A DNA stretch of 64,000 nt from Litchfieldella anticariensis FP35 = DSM 16096 (GTDB taxonomy: Bacteria > Pseudomonadota > Gammaproteobacteria > Pseudomonadales > Halomonadaceae), in assembly GCF_000409775.1 (NCBI RefSeq), contig NZ_KE332397.1, forward strand, positions 1 to 64,000, read 5' to 3'. The translations under genes were made by a program, and so were the position numbers. The notes under the pieces were generated by a model, which had not been told where the DNA came from, searched no databases, and saw only the letters and a list, made by a program, of their open reading frames with translations. Of this stretch, positions 31,722 to 43,618 are shown piece by piece. Each line of letters opens with the position of its first letter. Positions within the stretch are counted from its first letter, which is position 1.

Positions 31722-32078
31722 ATGGCCCGTATTGCAGGCGTCAATATCCCGGACAACAAGCATGCGGCGATCTCGCTGACCTATATCTTCGGGATTGGCC
31801 GTACTCGTGCACAGAGCATCTGTGCCGCTTCCGGCATTGCGCCGACCACCAAGATTCAGGATCTGTCCTCTGAAGAGCTGGACACCCTGCGTGCTGAAGT
31901 CGGCAAGTATACCGTGGAAGGTGACCTTCGTCGTGATGTGACGCTGAATATCAAGCGTCTCATGGACCTGGGTTGCTATCGTGGTCTGCGTCATCGTCGT
32001 GGTCTTCCGTTGCGCGGTCAGCGCACCAAGACCAACGCGCGTACCCGTAAGGGGCCGCGTAAGCCGATTCGCAAATAA
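31722..32078 (+). CDS. rpsM: 30S ribosomal protein S13
   Basis: 30S head protein bridging to the 50S. The 118-aa protein starts [19 protein letters not shown] and ends with the basic tail [23 protein letters not shown] precedes the ATG. It is the first gene of the alpha operon. Confidence 0.98.
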   Translation: MARIAGVNIPDNKHAAISLTYIFGIGRTRAQSICAASGIAPTTKIQDLSSEELDTLRAEVGKYTVEGDLRRDVTLNIKRLMDLGCYRGLRHRRGLPLRGQRTKTNARTRKGPRKPIRK

Positions 32079-32117
32079 CACGCATGTTCTGGCGTTAAGA
32101 CAGGAAGAAACATCAAC

Positions 32118-32504
32118 ATGGCTAACCCGCGTAGTAACCGTAAAAAGGTGAAAAAGCAGGTGGTGGATGCGGTCGCCCACATCCATGCCTCTTTTAACAA
32201 TACGATCGTGACGATCACAGACCGCCAGGGCAATGCTCTCTCTTGGGCAACTGCCGGTGGTTCGGGTTTTCGTGGTTCTCGCAAGAGCACCCCGTTCGCT
32301 GCTCAAGTGGCAAGCGAGCGTGCAGCGACTGCTGCAGCCGAGTATGGTGTGAAAAACGTCGACGTGCTGGTCAAGGGCCCTGGTCCTGGCCGTGAGTCCG
32401 CCGTGCGCGCACTGAATGCCGCCGGTTTCCGCGTGCAGAGCATCACCGACGCGACGCCCGTTCCCCACAACGGCTGCCGTCCGCCGAAGAAACGCCGCGT
32501 TTAA
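32118..32504 (+). CDS. rpsK: 30S ribosomal protein S11
   Basis: Platform protein near the E site and the Shine-Dalgarno helix. The 128-aa protein contains [19 protein letters not shown] and ends [18 protein letters not shown], the invariant family tail. Confidence 0.98.
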   Translation: MANPRSNRKKVKKQVVDAVAHIHASFNNTIVTITDRQGNALSWATAGGSGFRGSRKSTPFAAQVASERAATAAAEYGVKNVDVLVKGPGPGRESAVRALNAAGFRVQSITDATPVPHNGCRPPKKRRV

Positions 32505-32516
32505 GGAGACAGACTC

Positions 32517-33137
32517 ATGGCTCGTTATATTGGACCGAAGTGCAAACTGTCTCGTCGTGAAGGTACCGATCTCTTTCTCAAGAGCGGTGTCACTCCCTTC
32601 GAGAAGAAGTGCAAATCCGAGCAGATCCCGGGTGTGCACGGCCAGCGCCGTCAGCGTCTTTCCGACTACGGCTTGCAGCTTCGCGAGAAGCAGAAAGTGC
32701 GTCGTATCTACGGCGTGCTTGAGAAGCAGTTCCGCAACTACTACAAGGAAGCAGCCCGTCTGAAGGGTGCGACCGGTGAAGTGTTGTTGCAACTGCTCGA
32801 ATCCCGACTGGACAATGTCGTCTACCGCATGGGCTTTGGCACCACACGTGCTGAAGCACGTCAGCTGGTGAGCCACAAGGCGATCGCCGTCAATGGTCGT
32901 ACCGTCAATGTGGCCTCTTATCAGGTCAAGCCGGGCGACGTGGTGTCCGTTCGCGAAAAGGCCAGGAACCAGGCCCGTATCCAGAATGCGCTGGGCATTG
33001 CCGCACAGCGTGGCGATGTGGCTTGGGTCGAGGTCGACGCCAAGAAGATGGAAGGCACTTTCAAGGCTCTGCCTGAACGCGGCGACTTGTCTGCCGACAT
33101 CAACGAAAACCTGATCGTCGAGCTGTACTCGAAGTAA
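32517..33137 (+). CDS. rpsD: 30S ribosomal protein S4
   Basis: 16S assembly initiator; in E. coli it represses the alpha operon. The 206-aa length matches E. coli. [20 protein letters not shown] and the S4 RNA-binding motif [20 protein letters not shown] are present. Confidence 0.98.
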   Translation: MARYIGPKCKLSRREGTDLFLKSGVTPFEKKCKSEQIPGVHGQRRQRLSDYGLQLREKQKVRRIYGVLEKQFRNYYKEAARLKGATGEVLLQLLESRLDNVVYRMGFGTTRAEARQLVSHKAIAVNGRTVNVASYQVKPGDVVSVREKARNQARIQNALGIAAQRGDVAWVEVDAKKMEGTFKALPERGDLSADINENLIVELYSK

Positions 33138-33221
33138 TTGCCCTCAAGGTGATGTCGGACCCCGCGAGTGGGTCCGATACAGAGTACCGAGTATCCGTTT
33201 GGCAGCCTAAAGGTGTTCATC

Positions 33222-34220
33222 ATGCAGCGTTCAGTGACAGAGTTTCTCCGTCCTCGCGATATCAAGGTCGAAGAGATCAGCGCGCACCACGCGAAGATCG
33301 TGCTCGAGCCATTCGAGCGCGGTTTCGGTCACACACTGGGGAATGCGCTGCGTCGCATCCTGCTCTCTTCCATGCCCGGTTGTGCCGTGGTGGAAGCTGA
33401 GATTGCCGGTGTCGACCACGAGTACAGTGCGATCGAAGGGGTTCAGGAAGACGTCATCGAAGTCCTTCTGAATCTCAAGGACGTGGCCATCAAGATGCAT
33501 AGCCGCGACGAGGCGGTGCTCACGCTGAACCAGCAGGGCCCGGCCGTCGTGACTGCGGGTGACATCGTCACCGATCATGATGTGGAAATCGTTAACCCCG
33601 AGCACATCATCGCCCACGTCAACGAAGGTGCCGAGCTGAAGATGCAGCTCAAGGTGGCCCGCGGCCGTGGTTATGAGCCGGCGGATACCCGCGATGGCGC
33701 AGATGAAGAAACTCGTGCCATCGGCCGCCTGCAGCTGGATGCGACCTTCAGCCCTGTGCGTCGCGTTTCCTATGCTGTTGAGGCCGCGCGTGTCGAACAG
33801 CGCACTGACCTCGACAAGCTGGTCATCGACCTGGAAACCGACGGCACCCTGGATCCGGAAGAGGCGATCCGTCGCAGTGCTACCATACTGCAGGAGCAGT
33901 TGGGTGCATTCGTCGACCTGGAAGCCGACAAGGAGCAGGAAGTCGAGGAGGAAGAGGATCATATCGATCCCATCCTGCTGCGCCCCGTAGACGATCTCGA
34001 GTTGACCGTCCGCAGCGCCAATTGTCTGAAGGCCGAGAATATCTACTACATCGGTGATCTGATTCAGCGTACCGAAGTCGAGTTGCTGAAGACGCCGAAC
34101 CTCGGCAAGAAGTCTCTGAATGAGATCAAGGACGTGTTGGCGGCGCGTGGTCTGTCCCTTGGCATGCGGCTGGAAAACTGGCCGCCGGCGAGCCTGAAGG
34201 ACGACAAGGCCTCTGCGTGA
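33222..34220 (+). CDS. rpoA: DNA-directed RNA polymerase subunit alpha
   Basis: Alpha subunit, which dimerises to start polymerase assembly and contacts UP elements and activators. The ATG chosen ([13 protein letters not shown]) agrees with E. coli and gives 332 aa; an in-frame start 18 codons earlier is rejected. The N-terminal assembly domain contains [20 protein letters not shown]. The C-terminal DNA-binding domain contains [20 protein letters not shown] and [12 protein letters not shown] negatively charged linker ([10 protein letters not shown]) separates them. Confidence 0.99.
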   Translation: MQRSVTEFLRPRDIKVEEISAHHAKIVLEPFERGFGHTLGNALRRILLSSMPGCAVVEAEIAGVDHEYSAIEGVQEDVIEVLLNLKDVAIKMHSRDEAVLTLNQQGPAVVTAGDIVTDHDVEIVNPEHIIAHVNEGAELKMQLKVARGRGYEPADTRDGADEETRAIGRLQLDATFSPVRRVSYAVEAARVEQRTDLDKLVIDLETDGTLDPEEAIRRSATILQEQLGAFVDLEADKEQEVEEEEDHIDPILLRPVDDLELTVRSANCLKAENIYYIGDLIQRTEVELLKTPNLGKKSLNEIKDVLAARGLSLGMRLENWPPASLKDDKASA

Positions 34221-34259
34221 GCGTCGACTCGAGTCCCAGTTTGGTAAGGAATCACAACC

Positions 34260-34646
34260 ATGCGTCATCGTAAGAGTGGTCGTCATCTGAATCGTACCAG
34301 CTCGCACCGTCAGGCCATGTTCAAGAACATGTGCGTGTCGTTGGTCGAGCACGAAGTCATCAAGACAACCCTGCCCAAGGCCAAGGAACTGCGTCGCCAT
34401 ATCGAGCCGCTGATCACCCTGGCTAAGCAGGACAGTGTCGCCAACCGTCGTCTGGCCTTCAGCCGTACCCGTTCAAAGGAAGCGGTTGGCAAGCTCTTTA
34501 ATGAGCTGGGTCCGCGTTACGTCGAGCGTCCGGGCGGTTACGTCCGTATTCTCAAGTGCGGTTTCCGCACTGGCGACAACGCGCCCATGGCCTACGTCGA
34601 ACTGGTCGACCGTCCGGTCGTCGAGGAAGCTGCTGGCGAGGAGTGA
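34260..34646 (+). CDS. rplQ: 50S ribosomal protein L17
   Basis: 50S protein near the tunnel exit. The 128-aa protein begins [20 protein letters not shown], the invariant family start. It is the last gene of the alpha operon and is closed by a strong terminator. Confidence 0.98.
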   Translation: MRHRKSGRHLNRTSSHRQAMFKNMCVSLVEHEVIKTTLPKAKELRRHIEPLITLAKQDSVANRRLAFSRTRSKEAVGKLFNELGPRYVERPGGYVRILKCGFRTGDNAPMAYVELVDRPVVEEAAGEE

Positions 34647-34677
34647 TCCTCGGACAGGTGCTTCCGACTCGACAAAC

Positions 34678-34708
34678 AAAACCGGCTCCGAAAGGAGCCG
34701 GTTTTTTT
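34678..34708. terminator. Terminator of the alpha operon
   Basis: The stem ACCGGCTCC/GGAGCCGGT (34681-34689 with 34694-34702) has a GAAA tetraloop, is extended by A-T pairs and is followed by seven Ts. An A-rich left flank may also let it work for minus-strand transcription from uvrA. Confidence 0.93.
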
Positions 34709-34712
34709 GTGA

Positions 34713-34800
34713 GCTTGAAGAGCGGCGCTGCGCGCCTGGAAGAGTGAAGAGGAAAGACGTCGCTTCGCGACTTGAAGACGGAAGAAAAAGCGAGACACTG
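34713..34800. repeat. Two related short hairpin units in purine-rich sequence
   Basis: GGCGC-TGC-GCGCC (34724-34736) followed by TGGAAG, and GTCGC-TTC-GCGAC (34759-34771) followed by TTGAAG, form two small hairpins embedded in GAAGA-rich sequence between convergent rplQ and uvrA. The shared layout suggests copies of a REP-like intergenic unit, but only this pair is visible in the window. Confidence 0.45.
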
Positions 34801-34804
34801 CCTT

Positions 34805-34846
34805 CCTTCTTCCTTCTTCCTTCTTCCTTCTTCCTTCTTCCTTCTT
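34805..34846. repeat. Heptanucleotide tandem repeat CCTTCTT x6
   Basis: Six perfect copies of CCTTCTT (AAGAAGG on the minus strand) begin two bases after the uvrA stop codon and run into its 3' untranslated region. A partial CCTT copy precedes them at 34801-34804. Copy number could vary by slippage. Confidence 0.9.
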
Positions 34847-34848
34847 AG

Positions 34849-37719
<2,871 letters not shown>

Positions 37720-37748
37720 TGCCACCTCGTGCCGTAGGCAAAAGGCCA

Positions 37749-37778
37749 ATTATACGGCGTCGTTCCATGCCACAGCAA
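37749..37778 (-). promoter_or_regulatory. Candidate uvrA promoter
   Basis: On the minus strand TTGCTG (37778-37773), an 18-bp spacer and a perfect TATAAT (37754-37749) lie about 30 nt before the uvrA start. Confidence 0.6.
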
Positions 37779-37870
37779 AGCGAAGCTGGCTTTCGTGTGG
37801 AATGTCTCCTTTCCCTGTGTGGCACCGAGCCGGTAGAATATAGAGTTTCTTCGTTGGACGTCCTATCCGC

Positions 37871-39259
37871 ATGGTCTCTCGTCTGTTATTACCCACCGAG
37901 CGCCGTGCCATCATCGGTCTGGCTGGCCTGTACGCTTCGCGTATGCTGGGGCTGTTCATGGTGCTGCCGGTATTGGCGCTGTATGCCGAAGGGCTCGCCG
38001 GTGCGACTCCGCTGTTGGTGGGGCTAGCCTTGGGGGGCTATGGCCTGACCCAGGCGCTATTGCAAATTCCTTTCGGCCTGCTGTCCGACCGCATCGGTCG
38101 CAAGGTAGTGATCTCTTTTGGGTTGTTGCTGTTTCTGCTCGGTAGTGTAGTGGCCGCTCAGGCTGACAGCATCGGTGGCGTCATCGCGGGACGCTGCCTG
38201 CAAGGCAGTGGCGCAGTGGCAGCGGCAATCATGGCACTGGTTGCTGACCAGACTCGTGAACAGGTGCGCACTGCCGCGATGGCAACCATCGGCCTGTCGA
38301 TCGGCGTAGCCTTTGCCGTAGCTATGGTACTGGGGCCGCTACTGGCCTCGTCATTCGGATTGGCGGGCGTGTTCTGGTTCTCTGCCGGTCTTGCAGCCTT
38401 GGGGCTGGTGGTACTGTGGCAACTGGTGCCTAAGGCACCGAAGCGAGTGTCACGTCATCGAGATGTGGTCCTGGATCGTCGTCAATTGAAGGCCATGCTG
38501 GGGCGCAGTGATCTGCTACGCCTGGATTTTTCGATCTTCGCCCTGCATCTGGTGCTGATGGCTATCTTTGTCGCCGTGCCTTTCCGTTTGTTGGAGGCAG
38601 GGATCGCCGTGGAGCATCATGGCAGTGTTTACCTGGCGATCATGGCATTGGCTTTCGTCGGCATGGTGCCATTGGTCATCGTGGCCGAGAAGAAGCGGCG
38701 AATGAAGACTGTTTTTCTGGTGGCTGTCGCAAGTATGGCTGTATGCCTGATGGTACTGGGGTTCGTCAGCACATGGTGGGCATTGGCTGCCTTACTGCTG
38801 GGATTCTTTACAGCATTCAATCTGCTCGAGGCGACATTGCCATCCATGATCAGCAAGTTGGCGCCGGCGGGTGCCAAAGGAACTGCCATGGGGGTTTACT
38901 CAACCAGTCAGTTTCTTGGCGCCTTCCTGGGAGGTGTGCTGGGAGGGACGCTGGCACAACACTTCGGGAATGATGCGGTATTCTACGGCTGTAGCCTGGT
39001 TGCCCTGGTCTGGCTGGTGGCAATCTGGGGCATGCCGACACCGCGTCACTTGGCCAGCGAAGTGGTGGCGCTCGATGAGGGAACCCATGGCGATGCTTTG
39101 GACACCTTGATGGAGCGTTTCGCCGAGGTGGCGGGCGTGGAAGATGTGCTGGTGGTTCCCGAGGATCGCGTCGTCTATCTGAAGGTGGATCGGCAGCGGC
39201 TGGACAGCGACGCCTTGGCACGAATTGCCAGGACACGGCACGATCACAAGGGCGCTTGA
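37871..39259 (+). CDS. YajR-like major facilitator superfamily transporter
   Basis: Inner-membrane transporter of unknown substrate. The 462-aa protein has twelve hydrophobic segments and the MFS motif A variant [10 protein letters not shown] between helices 2 and 3. After helix 12 a soluble tail of about 70 aa ([20 protein letters not shown]... VDRQRL) resembles the ferredoxin-like YAM domain of E. coli YajR (454 aa). It is divergent from uvrA across 151 bp and lies just upstream of ssb. A TAGAAT -10 (37834-37839) with a poor -35 precedes it. Confidence 0.85.
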   Translation: MVSRLLLPTERRAIIGLAGLYASRMLGLFMVLPVLALYAEGLAGATPLLVGLALGGYGLTQALLQIPFGLLSDRIGRKVVISFGLLLFLLGSVVAAQADSIGGVIAGRCLQGSGAVAAAIMALVADQTREQVRTAAMATIGLSIGVAFAVAMVLGPLLASSFGLAGVFWFSAGLAALGLVVLWQLVPKAPKRVSRHRDVVLDRRQLKAMLGRSDLLRLDFSIFALHLVLMAIFVAVPFRLLEAGIAVEHHGSVYLAIMALAFVGMVPLVIVAEKKRRMKTVFLVAVASMAVCLMVLGFVSTWWALAALLLGFFTAFNLLEATLPSMISKLAPAGAKGTAMGVYSTSQFLGAFLGGVLGGTLAQHFGNDAVFYGCSLVALVWLVAIWGMPTPRHLASEVVALDEGTHGDALDTLMERFAEVAGVEDVLVVPEDRVVYLKVDRQRLDSDALARIARTRHDHKGA

Positions 39260-39317
39260 GGGCGTCCATACATACTCATACAAGCTTTATTTTGGTAGAG
39301 AGCATAAGGAGACCGGC

Positions 39318-39869
39318 ATGGCCCGCGGCGTAAACAAAGTTATCTTGATCGGCAATCTGGGGCAGGATCCGGAAGTGCGTTTTACGCCCTCCGGTACTGC
39401 TGTCGCCAACCTCAACCTGGCGACCACCGACACTTGGACCGACCGTCAGAGTGGCCAGCGCCAGGAGCGCACCGAATGGCATCGTGTGGTGCTGTTCAAC
39501 AAGCTGGCGGAAATCGCTCAGCAGTATGTCAAGAAGGGATCGCGACTGTATATCGAAGGTCGCCTGCAGACTCGTAAGTGGCAGGATCAGAATGGACAAG
39601 ACCGTTATAGTACTGAGATCGTCGCCAGCGACATGCAAATGCTCGACAGTCGAGGGGCTCAAGGCAGCGACTTCCCGGCGCAGGGCAACTATCCCCAGCA
39701 GGGCAATTATGGCAATGCGCCGCAGTCGGGTAACTATGGCCAACCGCAAGGTGGCCAGTCGGCTCGTCCCGCTCAGCAACCCCCCGCCCAGAACGGCCAG
39801 CAGGGTAACAACTATGGTGCACCGAACCCAGGCAGTTTCGATGACTTCGATGACGAGATTCCTTTCTGA
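39318..39869 (+). CDS. ssb: Single-stranded DNA-binding protein SSB
   Basis: Coats single-stranded DNA and recruits repair and replication proteins. The 183-aa protein has an N-terminal OB fold ([40 protein letters not shown]), then a glycine/glutamine/proline-rich linker with NYG repeats. It ends in the acidic tip DDEIPF that binds partner proteins. TAAGGAGA precedes the ATG; an in-frame extension into the upstream gene is rejected. The uvrA/MFS/ssb neighbourhood is the same as in Pseudomonas. Confidence 0.97.
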   Translation: MARGVNKVILIGNLGQDPEVRFTPSGTAVANLNLATTDTWTDRQSGQRQERTEWHRVVLFNKLAEIAQQYVKKGSRLYIEGRLQTRKWQDQNGQDRYSTEIVASDMQMLDSRGAQGSDFPAQGNYPQQGNYGNAPQSGNYGQPQGGQSARPAQQPPAQNGQQGNNYGAPNPGSFDDFDDEIPF

Positions 39870-39906
39870 TGGTGTTACACATCGTCATTTCATGTAGGGA
39901 GCCATC

Positions 39907-40776
39907 GTGAAGTTGCTGATTCTGGATGCTGGGCACTGTCTGAGCCTGGCATTGGCCCGTGAGGCTAGCCGGCGTAGCGATTCTGAGCTGGTGATCGAAG
40001 CAGGGTTGGATCTGGCGCCGAACCGACTCGATGAGATCGCACCGGATGCCTTGGTGATTCCACCGCTGACCCAGCCGATCAGTGCCGAGCCTGCGGCGGT
40101 GGTTGCCCATGCCGAGGCCGTAGAGGCTTGTCTGACGGCCTGCTATCAGGCACGTATTCCATTGGTCTGGTGCGTGTCGGATCAGCTCTATGAAGATGGC
40201 TTTGATGAGCCCATCGACGAACATGTGATTCCAGCACCGCGCGACGAAAGCTTGCGGCGTCTGATCCTGACTGGCGACAGGATTCGTGAGCGGCATCCCC
40301 GGCATCTGATCGTGCGTTTAGGCCCGCTATTTGCCTTGGAGGGCGCCGAAGCCTGGTTGAGTGAGCTGCTCGATAGTTTGATGGCCGGTGATGAAGTGCG
40401 CGCTGCCGAGGATATTATCTTTTGTCCTACGTCGGCCGATGCTGCCGCCATGGCTTTATTAGGGATGTTGCATCAATTGCATTGCGGTGCTGATGCCTGG
40501 GGAGCCTATCATCTGGCAGGTACCGAACCAGTTAGTGCCTATACCTTTGCTTCCATGGTGCGCACACAACTGGCTACTCGTCTGGAAGGGGCGGGTGAGG
40601 CAGTTGAACTCGGAACTCTCAAGGCTCTCAAGCATCACCATGGCCACCCGTTACGCCGGGTGCTCAATTGCCGTCGCGTGTTGGAGGCTTTCGGTGTACA
40701 TCAGAAACCCTGGCGACTGGAGGTTGGTCGAATGCTGGATGCCTGGTGTCGCGACCGTACCGAGGAGCCGGCATGA
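39907..40776 (+). CDS. RmlD-like (dTDP-4-dehydrorhamnose reductase superfamily) protein, active site degenerate
   Basis: The 289-aa protein follows the plan of RmlD-type extended short-chain dehydrogenases. The segment VSDQLYEDGFDEPIDE corresponds to the YVFDG region and HLIVRLGPLFALEG to the post-catalytic strand. The nucleotide-binding glycines are replaced (ILDAGHCLSLALAREA). I find no YxxxK catalytic pair in the expected place (RDESLRRLILTGDRI). Its stop overlaps the start of the acyltransferase gene, so the two are co-translated. Function is unknown; a non-catalytic or altered role is likely. Confidence 0.7.
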   Translation: MKLLILDAGHCLSLALAREASRRSDSELVIEAGLDLAPNRLDEIAPDALVIPPLTQPISAEPAAVVAHAEAVEACLTACYQARIPLVWCVSDQLYEDGFDEPIDEHVIPAPRDESLRRLILTGDRIRERHPRHLIVRLGPLFALEGAEAWLSELLDSLMAGDEVRAAEDIIFCPTSADAAAMALLGMLHQLHCGADAWGAYHLAGTEPVSAYTFASMVRTQLATRLEGAGEAVELGTLKALKHHHGHPLRRVLNCRRVLEAFGVHQKPWRLEVGRMLDAWCRDRTEEPA

Positions 40777-41534
40777 ATCTGGTGCGTAGCCTACTGTTCT
40801 ATGTAGGATATTTTTTGGCGATGTTGATCTGCGGTGTGCTGTTCCTGCCGGTGGCCCCCCTCTTGCCGCTCGGTGAACGCTACCGGTTACTCAACCTCTA
40901 CAACCACTTCATCATCGCCTGGTTTCGCGTTACTTGCGGGGTGCGGTATACGATCCAAGGCCGTGAGCATCTGCCGGCCGGCCCCTGCGTGATTCTTGCC
41001 AACCACCAGTGCGAGTGGGAGACCATTTTCCTGCAGTTACTCAAGCCACCCGTGTGCACGGTACTCAAGCGAGAATTATTGAACATTCCTCTGTTCGGCT
41101 GGGGGCTGCGCTTGCTCAAGCCAATCGCCCTCGATCGTTCGAAGCCGGCACGTGCCATGAAACAGGTGCTGACTCAGGGCAAGGAGCGTTTGGAAGAGGG
41201 GTTGTCGGTACTGATTTTTCCCGAGGGCACTCGTGTTGCACCTGGCCAACGTCGACGCTACAACAAGAGTGGGGCGGTGATAGCCTGTCGTGCCGGGGTT
41301 CCGGTCTTGCCGGTGGCTCACAACGCTGGTGAGCGTTGGCCCGGTCGCCACTGGGTCAAGAATGGTGGTTTGTTGAGCGTAGTGGTTGGTGAGCCGATCG
41401 CCACTAGCGGGCGTAGTCCTGAAGACGTGTTGGGTGAAGTCGAAGCCTGGATCGAAGCGCGGCTTGCTGAGATTTCTGAAGTGCCTCGACCGCTACGCGA
41501 AGCTGAGCAGACAACTGAGAGGCTGCCGGGTTAG
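40773..41534 (+). CDS. PlsC-family 1-acyl-sn-glycerol-3-phosphate acyltransferase
   Basis: Probably acylates lysophosphatidic acid at the membrane in phospholipid synthesis. The 253-aa protein has an N-terminal hydrophobic segment (about 5-30). Its active-site box is NHQCEWE, an HX4E rather than the textbook HX4D. The FPEGTR substrate box and VPVLPVAHNAG follow. GAGGAG lies before the ATG, which overlaps the upstream stop (ATGA). A convergent terminator separates it from fabB. A second plsC may exist elsewhere in the genome. Confidence 0.88.
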   Translation: MNLVRSLLFYVGYFLAMLICGVLFLPVAPLLPLGERYRLLNLYNHFIIAWFRVTCGVRYTIQGREHLPAGPCVILANHQCEWETIFLQLLKPPVCTVLKRELLNIPLFGWGLRLLKPIALDRSKPARAMKQVLTQGKERLEEGLSVLIFPEGTRVAPGQRRRYNKSGAVIACRAGVPVLPVAHNAGERWPGRHWVKNGGLLSVVVGEPIATSGRSPEDVLGEVEAWIEARLAEISEVPRPLREAEQTTERLPG

Positions 41535-41555
41535 CTATATCGGTAATATGAATGA

Positions 41556-41580
41556 AACGGCGCCCTATGCAGGCGCCGTT
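41556..41580. terminator. Bidirectional terminator between plsC-like and fabB
   Basis: The stem AACGGCGCC/GGCGCCGTT (41556-41564 with 41572-41580) has a 7-nt loop. Transcripts arrive from both sides; the minus-strand product is followed by TTTCATTCAT. Confidence 0.7.
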
Positions 41581-41606
41581 CTTCATGGCTGGGCCGGCCG
41601 ATAGCA

Positions 41607-42824
41607 TTAGCGGCGCTGCTTTTCCAGTACCAGGCAGGCATTGGTGCCACCGAAGCCGAAGCTGTTGGATAGCACGCGCTGGATACCTGTACCGTCACGT
41701 CGCTGAGTGACGATATCGAAGCCTTCGGCCTGATCGTCGAGCATCTCGACATTGGCCGAGGCGGCGATGAAGTCGTGCTCCAACATCAACAGCGAATAAA
41801 TGGCTTCCTGCACCCCGGTCGCGCCCAGTGAGTGACCGGTCAGCGACTTGGTGGAACTCATCGCCGGTGTCTGGCTGCCAAATACCTCACGGATCGCCTT
41901 GAGTTCAGCGACATCGCCTACCGGAGTGGAGGTGCCATGAGTGTTGATGTAGTCGATACCACCATTGACAGTGGCAAGCGCCTGACGCATGCAGCGCGCG
42001 GCGCCTTCGCCTGAAGGAGCGACCATGTCGTAGCCATCGGAAGTGGCTCCGTAGCCGACGACTTCGGCATAGATCTTGGCTCCGCGAGCCTTGGCGTGCT
42101 CGAGTTCCTCAAGCACCACCATGCCACCGCCGCCGGCGATCACGAAACCATCACGCGCTTTGTCGTAAGGGCGCGACGCTTTGTCAGGGCTATCGTTGTA
42201 ACTGGTGGACAGGGCTCCCATGGCATCGAACAGGCAGGAAAGTGTCCAGTGCTCTTCCTCGCCGCCACCGGCGAAGACTACATCCTGCTTGCCGAGTTGT
42301 ATCTGCTCCACGGCACTACCTATGCAGTGAGCCGAGGTGGCACAGGCGGAGGAGATCGAATAATTCACGCCTTTGATCTTGAAAGGCGTCGCCAGACAGG
42401 CAGATACCGTGCTGCCCATGGTGCGAGTCACGCGATAGGGGCCGACACGGCGCAATCCTTTCTCACGCATTACATCTGCGGCTTCCACCTGATTGGCGCT
42501 GGAGGCGCCTCCCGAACCGGCGATCAGGCCGGTGCGCTCATGGGAAACCTGCTCCGGTGTGAGGCCAGCATCCTCGACTGCCTGGACCATGCTGATATAA
42601 GCATAGGCAGCGGCGTCCCCCATAAAGCGGCGCAACTTTCGATCGATCAACGAATCGAGATCTATATCGACTACACCGGCCACCTGACTGCGGAAGCCGA
42701 GCTCGGCATATTCATCCTTGAAGCGGATGCCGGAGCGCCCGGTCTTGAGCGCTTCGAGAACTTGGTGTTGGTCGTTGCCGAGGCAGGATACGATGCCCAG
42801 GCCGGTGACTACCACTCGTCGCAT
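41607..42824 (-). CDS. fabB: 3-oxoacyl-[ACP] synthase I (FabB)
   Basis: Condenses malonyl-ACP with acyl chains, including the unsaturated branch started by FabA. The 405-aa protein matches the E. coli length (406). The catalytic triad is visible as the cysteine in [12 protein letters not shown], the histidine in [10 protein letters not shown] and the histidine in [14 protein letters not shown]. The start [10 protein letters not shown] has GGAGG 7 nt upstream. It follows fabA by 13 nt, the typical fabAB operon for anaerobic unsaturated fatty acid synthesis. Confidence 0.97.
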   Translation of the reverse strand: MRRVVVTGLGIVSCLGNDQHQVLEALKTGRSGIRFKDEYAELGFRSQVAGVVDIDLDSLIDRKLRRFMGDAAAYAYISMVQAVEDAGLTPEQVSHERTGLIAGSGGASSANQVEAADVMREKGLRRVGPYRVTRTMGSTVSACLATPFKIKGVNYSISSACATSAHCIGSAVEQIQLGKQDVVFAGGGEEEHWTLSCLFDAMGALSTSYNDSPDKASRPYDKARDGFVIAGGGGMVVLEELEHAKARGAKIYAEVVGYGATSDGYDMVAPSGEGAARCMRQALATVNGGIDYINTHGTSTPVGDVAELKAIREVFGSQTPAMSSTKSLTGHSLGATGVQEAIYSLLMLEHDFIAASANVEMLDDQAEGFDIVTQRRDGTGIQRVLSNSFGFGGTNACLVLEKQRR

Positions 42825-42837
42825 GGGAGCCTCCTGG

Positions 42838-43353
42838 TCAGAAATTCGCAGTGGAGGTAAACAGGCCGACCCGCAGGTCTTTGGCCTGGTAAATCTCACG
42901 CCCGTCGACGGCCACAGTGCCGTCGGCGATGCCCAGAATCAGGCGCCGGGTGATGATGCGCTTCACATGGATATGGTAGGTGACCTTCTGAGCTTTGGGC
43001 AGAATCTGGCCGGAAAACTTGACCTCACCGCATCCCAACGCACGACCTCGACCCGGATGGCCGAGCCAGCCCAGATAGAAGCCTACCAATTGCCACATGG
43101 CATCCAGGCCCAGGCAACCAGGCATGACGGGGTCGCCAGGAAAGTGGCACTCGAAGAACCAGAGGTCGGGTTTGATATCGAGTTCGGCGATCAGTTCGCC
43201 CTTGCCGTGATCGCCGCCCTCCTCGTGGATACGAGTGATACGGTCGAGCATCAGCATGTTAGGAGCCGGCAGTTGGGCATTGCCGGGACCGAAGAGTTCG
43301 CCTTGGCTGCATGCCAGCAGCTCGTCACGGCTAAAGGAGTGTTGCTTGGTCAC
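42838..43353 (-). CDS. fabA: 3-hydroxydecanoyl-[ACP] dehydratase/isomerase (FabA)
   Basis: Dehydrates 3-hydroxydecanoyl-ACP and isomerises the double bond, the branch point of unsaturated fatty acid synthesis. Starting at a GTG ([13 protein letters not shown]), the protein is 171 aa, identical in length to Pseudomonas FabA. The catalytic histidine is in [11 protein letters not shown] and the aspartate in [16 protein letters not shown]. The open frame continues upstream but without similarity, so the GTG is preferred; its ribosome-binding site is weak. No FabR/DesT-like operator was recognised in the 265-bp divergent gap. Confidence 0.95.
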   Translation of the reverse strand: MTKQHSFSRDELLACSQGELFGPGNAQLPAPNMLMLDRITRIHEEGGDHGKGELIAELDIKPDLWFFECHFPGDPVMPGCLGLDAMWQLVGFYLGWLGHPGRGRALGCGEVKFSGQILPKAQKVTYHIHVKRIITRRLILGIADGTVAVDGREIYQAKDLRVGLFTSTANF

Positions 43354-43618
43354 TGAGTCGTTCCGAGAGTCGAAATTTTTGTGCTCCGCATCTGTCGCGG
43401 ACCCCGTGCATTCTACTGTCAGCCAGCAATGATTGCACACGGGACTTCGGCTGGCCACCAATGACCGATAAACCAATGGTCGGCAAGTTGCTGTTCGTGC
43501 ACCCATTGCTTGCGCAGGGCTCAAGTGCCGGGGCATGATGCCGATAATGTTTCCAATGATGACATTGTGTAAATTTGTCGAACAATCAACAGACTTCATA
43601 CCAAGCCGATGAAACCAC

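Noticed and set aside
34801..34846. CRISPR-like array
   Set aside because: The 7-bp units are contiguous without spacers, and no cas genes are nearby; this is a simple tandem repeat.
37720..37870. LexA box upstream of uvrA
   Set aside because: No CTG-N10-CAG-type SOS site was found in the divergent gap; only sigma70-like elements are visible.
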